64,000 bases of DNA. Origin: Thermococcus peptonophilus. GTDB lineage: Archaea > Methanobacteriota_B > Thermococci > Thermococcales > Thermococcaceae. A model generated the notes under the pieces. It was not told the DNA's origin, did not search any database, and was given only the letters and a program-made list of their open reading frames with translations. The position numbers and the translations under genes were made by a program. The stretch spans positions 1,364,001 to 1,428,000 of the forward strand of contig NZ_CP014750.1 in NCBI RefSeq assembly GCF_001592435.1, written 5' to 3'. Positions within the stretch are counted from its first letter, which is position 1; every line of letters starts with the position of its first letter. Of this stretch, positions 18,398 through 27,375 are shown piece by piece.

Positions 18398-19155
18398 CTA
18401 CTCCACTTTTTTAAAGTCCATGTGGTGGGTGCTTCCGTCCTCGGTGGACAGTTTGAAGTTGTATGCAGTTGGTTCAAAGCTCGGACTTGGAGTCCTAAGG
18501 ATTACCATTCTCTCTTCAAGCACACCCTCCTCAAGGCTTGATCTAAACGTGATAATAGTGTCTGAGATGCTCGAGACCCAGGCGGATAATCTTTCTGATA
18601 CAACGTCCTTATTTAGAAGTAATATGGTGAAGATGTTCCAATCCATGGCCTCTCTCGCAAGTGTTGCCATATACGCGTTTATGTTTTTAATGTGGGTACT
18701 TCCCCAAACAGAGCAACGGATCCATCTACGGTATATATGAGACGGACAATGTTCCCTGTCTTTGCGAGTGGATGTATTCTTTCCTTGTTAATCTTTTCTA
18801 TTTTGGGCACTAATGTTTCTTCTGTTGGATTCGTTATTGGGATTACATAGTCTTCATTTGGATGAATATTGTACTTTGAGCCAAATATATCCACTATTAG
18901 TAGCTTTCTCCTCTTCAGTGTTTCAATGAGGTCCGGTTTGCTAGCAAATATGGCCCTCGAGATCAGCCTAGGAACTGGAAGAGAATAATTGTGAATAACG
19001 CCGAGGGAGTTGTAATGGTTAATCAGATAGTAGAATATCTTGAAACCAAAGGTCCAACCCATTGAGTATGTGTCATAGAATATAGAAAGAATCGAACCGC
19101 TCTCCATTGTGCTGACGATCTCCCCAATGATGTTTTCCTCAGCAAGTGTCATCAT
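18398..19155 (-). pseudogene. DUF257-family protein, frameshifted
   Basis: Two adjacent reading frames (18679-19155, 158 residues; 18398-18670, 90 residues) look like one protein of about 247 residues of the DUF257 family, with the KaiC-like fold expected from family knowledge. The first ends GEVPTLKT-stop. Adding one A to the run of five A at 18684-18688 would continue it as GEVPTLKNINAYMATLAREA into the second frame. The start overlaps the chemoreceptor stop (CAATGATG). It may be a true pseudogene, a sequencing error in a homopolymer, or expressed through slippage. Last gene of the DUF257-MCP-DUF257 operon. Confidence 0.75.
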
Positions 19156-20624
19156 TGCCCCACCTCTACCTTAATGAATTCCACTGCCTTACGCAGATCG
19201 CTGACTACCTGTCTAAGGGCGAGAATGTTTCTCCGAACCTCCTCAAGGGCAGATGCTTGCTCCTCTGCACTTGCACTGACCTCCTCTGCGCTGGCAGTGG
19301 TCTCCTCCGCGCTTGCTGCCAGGTTTTCAAGCGCTTTCTTGGCTTCTTCAACTTCCTGGCCCGTTCTCTCTATCTCAGACCTAAGGCCCTCAAAACGGCT
19401 CTCAACATCTCTGAGGAGTTCACCCACGTCTACCAGATAGCCGACAGTCTCTCTGAGGAAATCAACGGACTCGTCGATGATCTGAGAGCCGTTCTGAGTC
19501 TCGATGACGGCGTTCTCTATCTTGGACTGTATCTCTCTGATTATCTCTCTTATGTTCTCTGCGGCTTTCTTGCTCTCCTCGGCTAGACTCCTTATCTCAT
19601 CTGCCACTACTGCGAAGCCCCTTCCAAGCTCTCCCGCGCGGGCGGCCTCAACGGCTGCATTAAGCGCCAGGAGGTTAGTCTGCTCTGCTACAGCACTTAT
19701 GGCGTCAATTATTTCGTTGATCCTTTTGCTCCTATCCGCTACTTCTGAGACTGCATCCTTGATGGAGTGCATAGACCTCTGAATCTGTTCAATCTTGTTT
19801 ATTGCAGTTTCCCCTTTTTCTTCTCCTTCTTTTGATATTTCCAGAACTTTGTTGACAACTTCACTGAACTCTTCAACGGCATCCATGGTTTTTTGGGTAA
19901 GTTCCGCCGTGAGGTTCATGCTCTCCATGACCTCCGTTATATTAACCTGCTGCCTCTGTGCCTCGCTGCTTACCTGACTTATGGCCTCGGCGACTTGGTT
20001 TACGGCCTCTGTTATCTCGCTCGTTATGGTTGTCAGTTCATCTGCCCTCTTTTCTAGGGTCAGGGCGAGATCCTTGACTGTCAGCATGAGGTTCTTGAGG
20101 TTTGATATTGCCGAACGCATTGAATTCAGTATCTCCTCGAAGTCGCCTTTGGCATGGGTCGTTAGCTCTTCGGATATGTCTCCTTCGGCCATCTTCTGCA
20201 TTCTTTCGACGATCACATCGAGTGTTTCCAAAACATTAGTTGATATTATCCTGAATGCCTCTATAAGCTGGCCGATTTCGTCGCGTTCTCTATAGCGTAT
20301 CCTCTCGATCATTTTTTCTGCTTCTTTGAGACGGCCCTCGGAGATGACCCTAGCAACGTTGGTTACTGTAATCACTGGATCGAGTGCAGACCTTATCAGC
20401 CAGTACGCCACACCTCCTGAGGTAAGCGCTGTAAGTATCATTATCCCGATGCTCATCCACAGGACCTGCTGATGGGAGGCCAGTGCTGCCTGGACATTGG
20501 CTCCCGAACCTGCGAGTGCCTCTGTCAGTTTCTTCATCGCGTATTGCTGTACTATTACTGCACTGGCAACGACCAGGACAAGCGGAATGGTTATTGAGAG
20601 TATGAGTTTCTGTCTGAAGTTCAT
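19152..20624 (-). CDS. Methyl-accepting chemotaxis protein with minimal extracellular loop
   Basis: 490 residues: membrane helix 1 at about 7-29, an external loop of only about 24 residues, helix 2 at about 54-77, a HAMP-like region at about 77-175, then a long signalling coiled coil with the conserved hairpin tip ([20 protein letters not shown]) and potential methylation-site Glu pairs near the C-terminus. It should drive CheA/CheW kinase signalling for archaellum control. The loop is far too small for a ligand-binding domain, so the input must be membrane- or cytoplasm-derived. GAGGTG six bases before ATG; three bases after the upstream DUF257 stop. Confidence 0.93.
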   Translation of the reverse strand: MNFRQKLILSITIPLVLVVASAVIVQQYAMKKLTEALAGSGANVQAALASHQQVLWMSIGIMILTALTSGGVAYWLIRSALDPVITVTNVARVISEGRLKEAEKMIERIRYRERDEIGQLIEAFRIISTNVLETLDVIVERMQKMAEGDISEELTTHAKGDFEEILNSMRSAISNLKNLMLTVKDLALTLEKRADELTTITSEITEAVNQVAEAISQVSSEAQRQQVNITEVMESMNLTAELTQKTMDAVEEFSEVVNKVLEISKEGEEKGETAINKIEQIQRSMHSIKDAVSEVADRSKRINEIIDAISAVAEQTNLLALNAAVEAARAGELGRGFAVVADEIRSLAEESKKAAENIREIIREIQSKIENAVIETQNGSQIIDESVDFLRETVGYLVDVGELLRDVESRFEGLRSEIERTGQEVEEAKKALENLAASAEETTASAEEVSASAEEQASALEEVRRNILALRQVVSDLRKAVEFIKVEVGQ

Positions 20625-20627
20625 TTC

Positions 20628-21263
20628 TCACACCTCTTCCCTTACTCCTCTCATCTCAGGAAAAACGCTCTTCTGTACGGTGTAAGATTCACCGAATCTC
20701 CCCAGCTTTAGCACTATGGGAAACATTGTCCTAAGCAACGGCAGGGCTTCGATAGATGCTTTTTCTATGGCCTCAGAGTTGACGAAAACTATATTGACAA
20801 CCCCCCTGTTCTGGATTATCTGCCGTCCAATGTCATGTATCTGCTCAAGCATTTCGTGTCTATTGAACAGGTTTATCACCATCTCTATACCAAGCTGAAT
20901 GTTGAATTGGGGCTGGGATTCTCTGTTTTCAAGTATCTTGGAAATCGCTTCATTATATCGGGCTTTATACACTGGATAGGGGGAGATTGGTATCTTGTAG
21001 AGCACTTTTCCTGTCTCTACCGTTCCGCCTACTTTGATAACTGACAGGTCCCTGACAAAGGTAGTGTCCATATTGAGGAGCTCGGCTTGGTATAGGTAAA
21101 TCGAGAGCGTGTCCAAAAAGTCCGTTATTATGATGTTTCTTGGATTATCCTGGATCTTTGTTAATCCCTGGAGTAACTTGATGAGGGTATAACCAACTAT
21201 GTCCTCAGATGTGTGCTCAATAAGCAGGCTTGTTTTATACCTCGTCGGGACCTTTGAAATCAT
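20628..21263 (-). CDS. DUF257-family protein
   Basis: 211 residues, soluble, no signal peptide. Sequence segments (HTSEDIVGYTLIKLLQGLTK, NIIITDFLDTLSIYLYQAEL, and a late NIVFVNSEAIEKASIEALPL) recall the DUF257 family found mainly in Thermococcales. No Walker A motif is visible, so ATP binding is not indicated. ATG at 21263 with GGAGGTG nine bases upstream; an in-frame GTG at 21275 overlaps that site. First gene of the operon with the chemoreceptor. Family assignment is by remembered similarity. Confidence 0.75.
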   Translation of the reverse strand: MISKVPTRYKTSLLIEHTSEDIVGYTLIKLLQGLTKIQDNPRNIIITDFLDTLSIYLYQAELLNMDTTFVRDLSVIKVGGTVETGKVLYKIPISPYPVYKARYNEAISKILENRESQPQFNIQLGIEMVINLFNRHEMLEQIHDIGRQIIQNRGVVNIVFVNSEAIEKASIEALPLLRTMFPIVLKLGRFGESYTVQKSVFPEMRGVREEV

Positions 21264-21333
21264 TCCATTGCCCACCTCCGAGGTTTGTTGAGTCTTTTAT
21301 TCCTAGTCTTTCGATGAGGTCCTTGCCAATATG

Positions 21334-21340
21334 TTATATA
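21334..21340 (-). promoter_or_regulatory. TATA box of the DUF257-chemoreceptor operon
   Basis: Coding-strand TATATAA about 71 bp upstream of the DUF257 ATG, in a very AT-rich stretch, predicting a leader of about 40 nt with GGAGGTG near its end. Confidence 0.5.
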
Positions 21341-21483
21341 CCTAATTGTTAGATTTTTAAGCTTTTTGCGTTATTTTTGTAATATTGTCATTAAAGAATC
21401 ATTATTATTGTTATAGCAACCCAGAAATATATAACTGGAAATTCGCGAAATCAAAATTTGTTTATGGAGTATGCTACCATAAC

Positions 21484-21509
21484 TAAATGTCATATTTCAA
21501 TGACATTTA
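21484..21509. repeat. Perfect 10-bp inverted repeat with 6-bp spacer
   Basis: TAAATGTCAT at 21484-21493 and its exact reverse complement ATGACATTTA at 21500-21509, separated by ATTTCA. It lies in the AT-rich spacer, 54 bp beyond the stop of the zinc-ribbon/HTH gene. It could be an operator for a dimeric regulator or a terminator hairpin (there is no clear T tract). Confidence 0.6.
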
Positions 21510-21562
21510 ACACTGAACTCGGGCATAATCGTTGTTTAGGAATTATATTATCTGGCTGTTTG

Positions 21563-22027
21563 TCAACAATATTCATTAGCGGATTTTGCTCTGTGCCAAT
21601 ATGTTTCACTATAATCGGCTGCATCCAGGAGTACTGCCAGTATGTTTTCAAAAAATCTCCGGTGCTCTATAACTTTACGTGAGATTCGCTTGACTGTTGT
21701 ATATGGCTTGCCGGTTATACGAGCTATTGTGTTCGGCTCTAATCTCAAATGCAGCATCAGATAAGCGACAAGAAGTGTTAGCTTTATATCGTGGACGCCC
21801 TTTAGAGGAGTCCCCTCCAGTTCTGTGAAAGTTCTTCCGCACATCTTGCATTTAAACCTCTGGACCTTGAGACCGTTTGATTTTGTGATGTATCCTATCC
21901 TGACGACCAAGGTTGAGCCGCAGACCGGGCACTTTGGTGTGGATAGCTCTGAGACTTTTGTTATAATGTGTTCTTCGGGCATTGAAACTATCCGTTGAAT
22001 TGTTTGAAGGTACGTTCTGAATTCCAT
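21563..22027 (-). CDS. Zinc-ribbon/helix-turn-helix DNA-binding protein, possibly transposase-derived
   Basis: 154 residues: a helical N-terminus, a zinc ribbon with two CxxC pairs (CPVCGS at 33-38, CKMCGRTF at about 60-67), then helices including a predicted HTH (NTIARITGKPYTTVKRISRK). The ribbon plus HTH layout matches the N-terminal half of IS1-type (InsA-like) transposases, but no DDE catalytic domain follows. A disrupted paralogue lies 278 bp upstream on the same strand. Surroundings are strikingly AT-rich. Function is inferred only as DNA binding. Confidence 0.65.
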   Translation of the reverse strand: MEFRTYLQTIQRIVSMPEEHIITKVSELSTPKCPVCGSTLVVRIGYITKSNGLKVQRFKCKMCGRTFTELEGTPLKGVHDIKLTLLVAYLMLHLRLEPNTIARITGKPYTTVKRISRKVIEHRRFFENILAVLLDAADYSETYWHRAKSANEYC

Positions 22028-22304
22028 AGCCCCCTACCCGAGGTAATGTGTCTTTAGGTATTATTTTTTAATTTTTTGGCTTCTTTTTGGTGTTGTTCAT
22101 GAATATAATGCCATTTTTAGTTATAATTTAGTGGCAATATTGTAACAATAAAAACATGTAGGCAAAAACTGTTTCCAGTTATTTTAGTGATATGTTAAGG
22201 TTTGCTACTCGTCTGATTTTGTTCCAAATATGGTACATACATTGCAAATCTTAAACTATATCTGGAAAAAGGTAGAAGTTTAAACAAATTTTTATCAAAT
22301 GTCT

Positions 22305-22725
22305 TTATGGCTTTTCTGATAGTAACACTTCCAGAAATTTCTCCATGAACCCCTTATGCCTCCTGGCCCGTTGGGATAGCCTCTTAACAGTTGGATATGG
22401 TATCTTCAGCATTTTGGATATGGCTGCGTCGTCTAAATTGGCCCTGAGGTGTAGATATGAAACCGCTACTAGAGCTTTCAGGTCATGGACACCTTCAAAG
22501 GGTGTCCCTTCGAGCTCCGTGAAAGTTCTTCCGCATCTTTTGCACTTAAAGCGTTGAATTTTAAGCTCGCTCTGGGTCCTCTTGATGTGCCCTATCTTAA
22601 CAACATCATGAGACCCACAAACTGGGCAGGAAACGCCGAAGGCGCACTTTGCGCAGAGTGTTGAGTATGTCCCGGTCGGATAGTTTCATTATTTTGATGA
22701 TCTCATTTATCATGATGCTCTCCAT
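22305..22725 (-). pseudogene. Frameshifted paralogue of the zinc-ribbon/HTH protein
   Basis: An ATG at 22725 with GGGGGTGG five bases upstream opens MESIMINEIIKIMKLSDRDI, aligned with the start of the neighbouring intact gene. That frame runs to a TGA soon after, while the zinc ribbon (SCPVCGSHDVVKIGH, CKRCGRTFTELEG) and the HTH part continue in the +1 frame to a TAA at 22305-22307. No start codon exists in the +1 frame between its last stop and the ribbon, so the shift, around 22650-22680, breaks the gene. The C-terminal 100 codons remain intact, so the damage looks recent. Confidence 0.65.
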
Positions 22726-22771
22726 GTACACCACCCCCTGTTCTCTCCTAGCCTATTTAGTTACTTAAAGT

Positions 22772-22783
22772 TAAATATAAATT
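22772..22783 (-). promoter_or_regulatory. TATA-rich promoter of the disrupted zinc-ribbon gene
   Basis: Coding-strand TTTATATTTAA about 47-58 bp before the ATG at 22725. The promoter and ribosome site still look functional although the gene is frameshifted. Confidence 0.4.
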
Positions 22784-22840
22784 TTTGTGTTTGATTGGGT
22801 ACTTTCTGGGGTTTTTAGTCACATCATTGCTGCTAATGAA

Positions 22841-23968
22841 TCAATCCTGAATGTACAAGACCTTCAACAACGGTGGCGTTATTACCGTGGTCGTGAACAC
22901 CATAAGGATGGCCACGGTGAGGGCGTCCCCTCCCACTATTCCGCTCGACATCGCAACCGCCAGCATCGCCAGCTCCACACCCATCCTGGGTATCATCCCG
23001 ACCCCTATCCTAAGGGAAGACTCCCACTCAAAGCCACCCAACCTGGCCCCGAGGCCGCAACCGATTACCTTGCTGACGATAGCTGCGGTTGTGTAGAGAA
23101 CCGCGAAGAGCCCCGCGTGAAGGATGTAGGACAGCTCTATCCTCATTCCTACCTCGACGAAGAAGAGTGGGATGAAGAGAGAATAGCCGAGGACGTTCAT
23201 GTGCTCCATTATCGCCTTTTTCTTTGGAATCTGGCCGAGCGCCAGGCCGGTAAGGTATGCCCCGAGGATCGAGGCGAGGCTAAGGTGCTCAGCGAGATAG
23301 GCGAAGACTATCAGAAAGACGAGGGCGAAGGCCGTCTCGCTCTCTGGCAGGTCGATCTTTGAGACGTAGCGGAAGACCCTATCGGCCATCTCAGGGCCGA
23401 AGTAGAGGAAGAAGAACAGGAGGAGGGAGACCGAGATGAGCACCTCCGCAAGGCTGGAGTAGTTAACCGAGCCGCCCCGAATCATCGAGATAGCAACCGT
23501 TAGCACGAGGATTCCAAGGACGTCATCAACGACAGCGGCCGCCAAAATAGTAGTCCCCTCGCGCGTGTTTAGCTTCCTCATCTCCATGAGAACCTTCACT
23601 GTAATGCTCACGCTCGTCGGCGTCATCATCGCACCGTAGAGAACCGCCTCGTGAAACGGGACGAAGAAGTAGGCAACGCCAAACCCAAGGATGAATGCCA
23701 CGAGGACACCGACTCCAGCCACAAAGACACTCTGCTTTCCAACGCGCCTGAACTCCTCAAGCTCGCTCTCGAGGCCCGCTATGAAGAGGAGCAGCAGAAC
23801 GCCGAGGTTGGAGAACTGGCCGATGATCGGGTTCGTGTCAAAAAAGATGCCAATCAACAGGCCGCCGAATATCTGGCCCAGAACAACCGGCTGGCCGATT
23901 TTCTCGAAGGCGTACCCCATCACCTTCGCGGTGGCGAGCATTACTGCTATCAGGAGGAGTATCTCCAT
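22841..23968 (-). CDS. Na+/H+ (cation/proton) antiporter, CPA2 family
   Basis: 375 residues, about 11-13 membrane helices. CPA2/KefB-NapA features are visible: GQIFGGLLIGIF near the N-terminus, LLLFIAGLE in helix 3, and a conserved Asp-Asp in AAAVVDDVLGILVLT. Such carriers exchange Na+ or K+ for protons. Its start follows the stop of the upstream paralogue by ten bases, so the two are one transcription unit. The two proteins are similar throughout, pointing to an old tandem duplication. Confidence 0.9.
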   Translation of the reverse strand: MEILLLIAVMLATAKVMGYAFEKIGQPVVLGQIFGGLLIGIFFDTNPIIGQFSNLGVLLLLFIAGLESELEEFRRVGKQSVFVAGVGVLVAFILGFGVAYFFVPFHEAVLYGAMMTPTSVSITVKVLMEMRKLNTREGTTILAAAVVDDVLGILVLTVAISMIRGGSVNYSSLAEVLISVSLLLFFFLYFGPEMADRVFRYVSKIDLPESETAFALVFLIVFAYLAEHLSLASILGAYLTGLALGQIPKKKAIMEHMNVLGYSLFIPLFFVEVGMRIELSYILHAGLFAVLYTTAAIVSKVIGCGLGARLGGFEWESSLRIGVGMIPRMGVELAMLAVAMSSGIVGGDALTVAILMVFTTTVITPPLLKVLYIQD

Positions 23969-23978
23969 GCTACCGCCT

Positions 23979-25121
23979 CTACTCCCTTGAGAAGGCCCAC
24001 TTCAGGAGGAAAGGCGTTACAATCGTCGTTATCACAACCATCGTGACCGGAATCGCGAAAACACCCCTATCAAAGACCCCCTCTTCAAGTGCAACGTTGG
24101 CCATGATAAGGGCAACTTCCATCCTTGGGACCATCCCCACACCGATCTGGAGGGCCTCAACGGGTCTGAACTTTGAAAAGACCGCACCGAGACCACAGCC
24201 TATTATCTTGCCGATTATCGCAAGCAGAGCATAGACGAGGGCAAAGGTTCCAGCTGTGGTAAGAATCCGCACATCGCTTTCTATTCCAATGCTCACGAGG
24301 AATACTGGAATAAAGAGGGAATACCCTATCGTCACTGTTTTATCTGTAACTTTCCTCGCCTCTTCGGTCGTTGCCACGAGGATTCCAGCCAGATATGCAC
24401 CGGTTATTCCAGCGATCTGGAACTGCTCGGCGAGATAGGCGAAGATGAGCATTATGGCTATGGCCATGGCCGTTACCGTTTCTGGAAGGGTTATCTTTTC
24501 CGAAGCCTTTAGGGCCTCTTTAACCGCTGGAGTTCCAATGAGAAGCCCGAGGAGGAAGTAAACGGCAACCTCACCGAGGATTATGAGGAGATCCTTCATA
24601 TAAACGCTCCCGCGGGTGTTTATTCCCACGAGAATCGTCAGGACGATAATGCCCAGAACGTCGTCAACTACGGCAGCAGCTAAAATCGTTGTTCCTACCC
24701 TCGTCCTGAGCTTCTTCATCTCCATCAGGATGCTGGTAGTCAATCCGACGCTCGTCGCGGTAAGGACACCGCCGAGAAAGAGAGCCTGAACGTGTGGGTA
24801 TCCCCATGCAAGTGCACCCAGATATCCGAGAATAAAGGGGACGAGGACGCCCATTGAAGCAACTATGAAGGCTGGAATTCCGACATGCTTGAACTCCTCT
24901 ATGTCAGTCTCAAGACCGGCTAAAAATAGAAGCATGACGACACCGAGCTGGGCGAGGAGCCTGACGCCCTCATCGTAAGAAACGATCCCGAGGATTGAAG
25001 GCCCTATTAGAATCCCACCAATGAGCTGACCGAGGGCCGCTGGAAAGCCGAGGCGAGCGGTGATGTATCCGAACAGCTTCGCAACTATCAGTATCAGCGC
25101 CAGTTCGAGGAATACGTCCAT
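23979..25121 (-). CDS. Na+/H+ (cation/proton) antiporter, CPA2 family, paralogue
   Basis: 380 residues from the ATG at 25121 (GGGGATGA five bases upstream; a further in-frame ATG at 25130 lies within that site). It shows the same signatures as its neighbour: GQLIGGILIGPSI, MLLFLAGLETDIEEF, and AAAVVDDVLGIIVLT with the ion-binding Asp pair. It follows the CBS-domain gene by about 30 bp, suggesting a CBS-antiporter-antiporter operon in which the CBS protein could be a soluble regulator. Confidence 0.9.
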   Translation of the reverse strand: MDVFLELALILIVAKLFGYITARLGFPAALGQLIGGILIGPSILGIVSYDEGVRLLAQLGVVMLLFLAGLETDIEEFKHVGIPAFIVASMGVLVPFILGYLGALAWGYPHVQALFLGGVLTATSVGLTTSILMEMKKLRTRVGTTILAAAVVDDVLGIIVLTILVGINTRGSVYMKDLLIILGEVAVYFLLGLLIGTPAVKEALKASEKITLPETVTAMAIAIMLIFAYLAEQFQIAGITGAYLAGILVATTEEARKVTDKTVTIGYSLFIPVFLVSIGIESDVRILTTAGTFALVYALLAIIGKIIGCGLGAVFSKFRPVEALQIGVGMVPRMEVALIMANVALEEGVFDRGVFAIPVTMVVITTIVTPFLLKWAFSRE

Positions 25122-25150
25122 TATTGTCATCCCCTGCCGGTTATTCGATC

Positions 25151-25708
25151 TCAGTACGATACTATGCGGATGAGCCGGATGATATCCTTAACCTCGAGGA
25201 CGCCGTGGACACGGTTTTCATCGTCAACGACGGGAAGGTGGTGCTTTCCAGTCTCAAGCATGATCTGAATTGCCCTTCCGAGGTTTTCATCCACGTTAAT
25301 CGTTATCGGCTTTTTCACCATTATATCTCCAACTCTGGAGGCCCTGTTGACTGAGTACTTTTTGAGAAGGTTTATCCCCACCACTGAATACCTCTTCGGT
25401 GGTTCAAAGAAGTGGAGTATGTCCTTCATGGTCACAAAGCCGAGGAGCTTTCCCTCATCGTCAACCACGACTGCGGAGCTTTCCTCTCCCCTCAACTCCT
25501 GGACGAGCTTGGATAGTGGGTCACCAGGATGGAGGGTCAGAAACTCAGTATCCATAACGAGACTTACGGGAACCTTGGAGATATAGCGGATGTTGTGGCT
25601 TAGTTCTTCTCTTCTCTGGAGCGTTAAAAGGCGTCTTTTGCTGTGGATGAGATGGACTTTTTTTGCCTTGCTGGCTTTTGTATTTGAGACACCTGAAACG
25701 TCCTCCAT
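25151..25708 (-). CDS. CBS-domain protein, possible antiporter regulator
   Basis: 185 residues with two CBS motifs: the first around 55-110 (LVQELRGEESSAVVVDDEGK, LLGFVTMKDIL), the second around 125-180 (GRAIQIMLETGKHHLPVVDD, GVLEVKDIIRLI). CBS pairs bind adenosyl nucleotides and gate transporters or enzymes. Basic N-terminal tail of about 45 residues. ATG at 25708 preceded by AGTGA; the GTG at 25717 is an alternative. Immediately upstream of the antiporters on the same strand. Confidence 0.85.
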   Translation of the reverse strand: MEDVSGVSNTKASKAKKVHLIHSKRRLLTLQRREELSHNIRYISKVPVSLVMDTEFLTLHPGDPLSKLVQELRGEESSAVVVDDEGKLLGFVTMKDILHFFEPPKRYSVVGINLLKKYSVNRASRVGDIMVKKPITINVDENLGRAIQIMLETGKHHLPVVDDENRVHGVLEVKDIIRLIRIVSY

Positions 25709-25867
25709 TGTACTCACTGATACAGGTTTATTATCTCGATGTGTTTAAATGTTTCGGGCGCTTTTTGACATAAATATGTCTAAAATTCTTGAGATATTGG
25801 AGATTTTTTGACTAATTTTAGCCAAAAACTTTTTAAGGTAATGCCCATAGACTCCGGTAAGGGAAAT

Positions 25868-27334
25868 ATGGTCTCTGGAAACGGAAGCGAAAGGGCCTAC
25901 GATGTTGTTATAATCGGTGCTGGTCCTGCTGGACTTTTTGCGGCCTATGAGCTTGCGGAAAAGAGTGATTTTAAGGTTCTCGTGATCGACGAGGGCGGCG
26001 ACGTTGACCAGAGGAAGTGCCCGATGTACGAACTCGGCTACTGCATAGGCTGCCAGCCCTGCCACATAATGAGCGGCGTCGGCGGCGCAGGCGGGTTGAG
26101 CGATGGCACGATAAACCTCCGTCCAGATATTGGCGGCGACCTCAGGGAGTTAACCAACGACGAGAACTATGCCTGGCAGCTCGTCTGGGAGGTTGACCAG
26201 ATACTTCTGAGACATAAGGCCCCGAGGAATCTCTTCAAGGGCGATCCCGAGCAGGTCAGGTACTGGGAGCAGAAGGCGGCACAGGCCGGGGTGAAGTTCA
26301 TCCCGATAATACAGAGGCACATTGGTTCAGACAGGACACCTGAAGTGATAGGGGATATCAAGAGATACCTCGAAAGCAAGGGCGTCAAGTTCATGCTCTG
26401 GACGAAGGCCCTTGAGTTCAATAGGGGATGGGTGAAGGTAAAGCGAGGAAAGGACGTTTTTGAAATCAGAACTAAGTACATCATAGTCGCCCCAGGCAGG
26501 GGAGGAGCTGACTGGTTCCACGATGTTGCCCAGAAGATCGGACTGAAGGCAAGGCACGGCCCGATTGACGTTGGAGTTCGTGTTGAGGTTCCGGCTATAG
26601 TTATGGAACCGATAACGAGCATAAACCACGATCCTAAGTTCCACATATATACCGACACATACGACGACTTTGTGAGGACTTTCTGCACCAACCCGAACGG
26701 CTTCGTGGTTGAGGAGCGCTACGATGGCTACGTTGGGGTAAACGGCCACTCCATGCACGAGAAGAAGAGCAACAACACGAACTTCGCCTTCCTGACGAGG
26801 ATAGAGCTGACCGAACCAGTTGAGGACACAACCGCCTATGGAAAGAGTATCGCCCAGCTCGCCACGACTATCGGCGGGGGAAAGACCCCTCTCCCACGCC
26901 CTGGAGACCTTAGGAGGGGCAGGAGGAGCACCTGGGCTAGAATACGGAGGAGCGACGTCGAGCCGACTCTCAAGCACGTTACCCCTGGAGACATAGCGAT
27001 GGCCCTTCCCCACCGTGTCGTCACAAACATCATAGAGGGGCTTGAGAAGCTTGATAGAGTCCTTCCGGGCGTAGCCAGTGACCACACCCTGCTCTATGCT
27101 CCCGAGATAAAGTACTACGCGATGAGAGCCGAGGTAAACGAGAACCTTGAGACGAGCATCGAGGACATCTTCGCAGCCGGGGACGGGGCCGGGCTGAGCA
27201 GGGACATAGTGAACGCTGCAGCTACTGGCATTCTCGCCGCGAGGGGGATACTCAAGAAGGAGGGCCTGTACACGGAGGAGGACTTCAGGAAACCGGGCAA
27301 CTGGAAGAGTGTGGTTGAGTCGCTCAATGAGTAG
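25868..27334 (+). CDS. FAD-dependent oxidoreductase (COG2509-type dehydrogenase)
   Basis: 488 residues. Dinucleotide-binding GAGPAG at 17-22, the acidic end of beta-2 in VLVIDEGGD, a Cys-rich segment (KCPMYELGYCIGCQPCHIMSG) that could bind a cluster or act in redox, and a C-terminal IFAAGDGAGLSRDIVNAAAT FAD motif. COG2509 proteins are predicted dehydrogenases without an established substrate. A TATA (CTTTTTAAG) at 25829-25837 requires the start near 25868 rather than the longer upstream reading from 25808. Confidence 0.85.
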   Translation: MVSGNGSERAYDVVIIGAGPAGLFAAYELAEKSDFKVLVIDEGGDVDQRKCPMYELGYCIGCQPCHIMSGVGGAGGLSDGTINLRPDIGGDLRELTNDENYAWQLVWEVDQILLRHKAPRNLFKGDPEQVRYWEQKAAQAGVKFIPIIQRHIGSDRTPEVIGDIKRYLESKGVKFMLWTKALEFNRGWVKVKRGKDVFEIRTKYIIVAPGRGGADWFHDVAQKIGLKARHGPIDVGVRVEVPAIVMEPITSINHDPKFHIYTDTYDDFVRTFCTNPNGFVVEERYDGYVGVNGHSMHEKKSNNTNFAFLTRIELTEPVEDTTAYGKSIAQLATTIGGGKTPLPRPGDLRRGRRSTWARIRRSDVEPTLKHVTPGDIAMALPHRVVTNIIEGLEKLDRVLPGVASDHTLLYAPEIKYYAMRAEVNENLETSIEDIFAAGDGAGLSRDIVNAAATGILAARGILKKEGLYTEEDFRKPGNWKSVVESLNE

Positions 27335-27375
27335 CTTTTTTAAACTCCCATTCTCTTTCTCTGCTGGTGGAAAAA

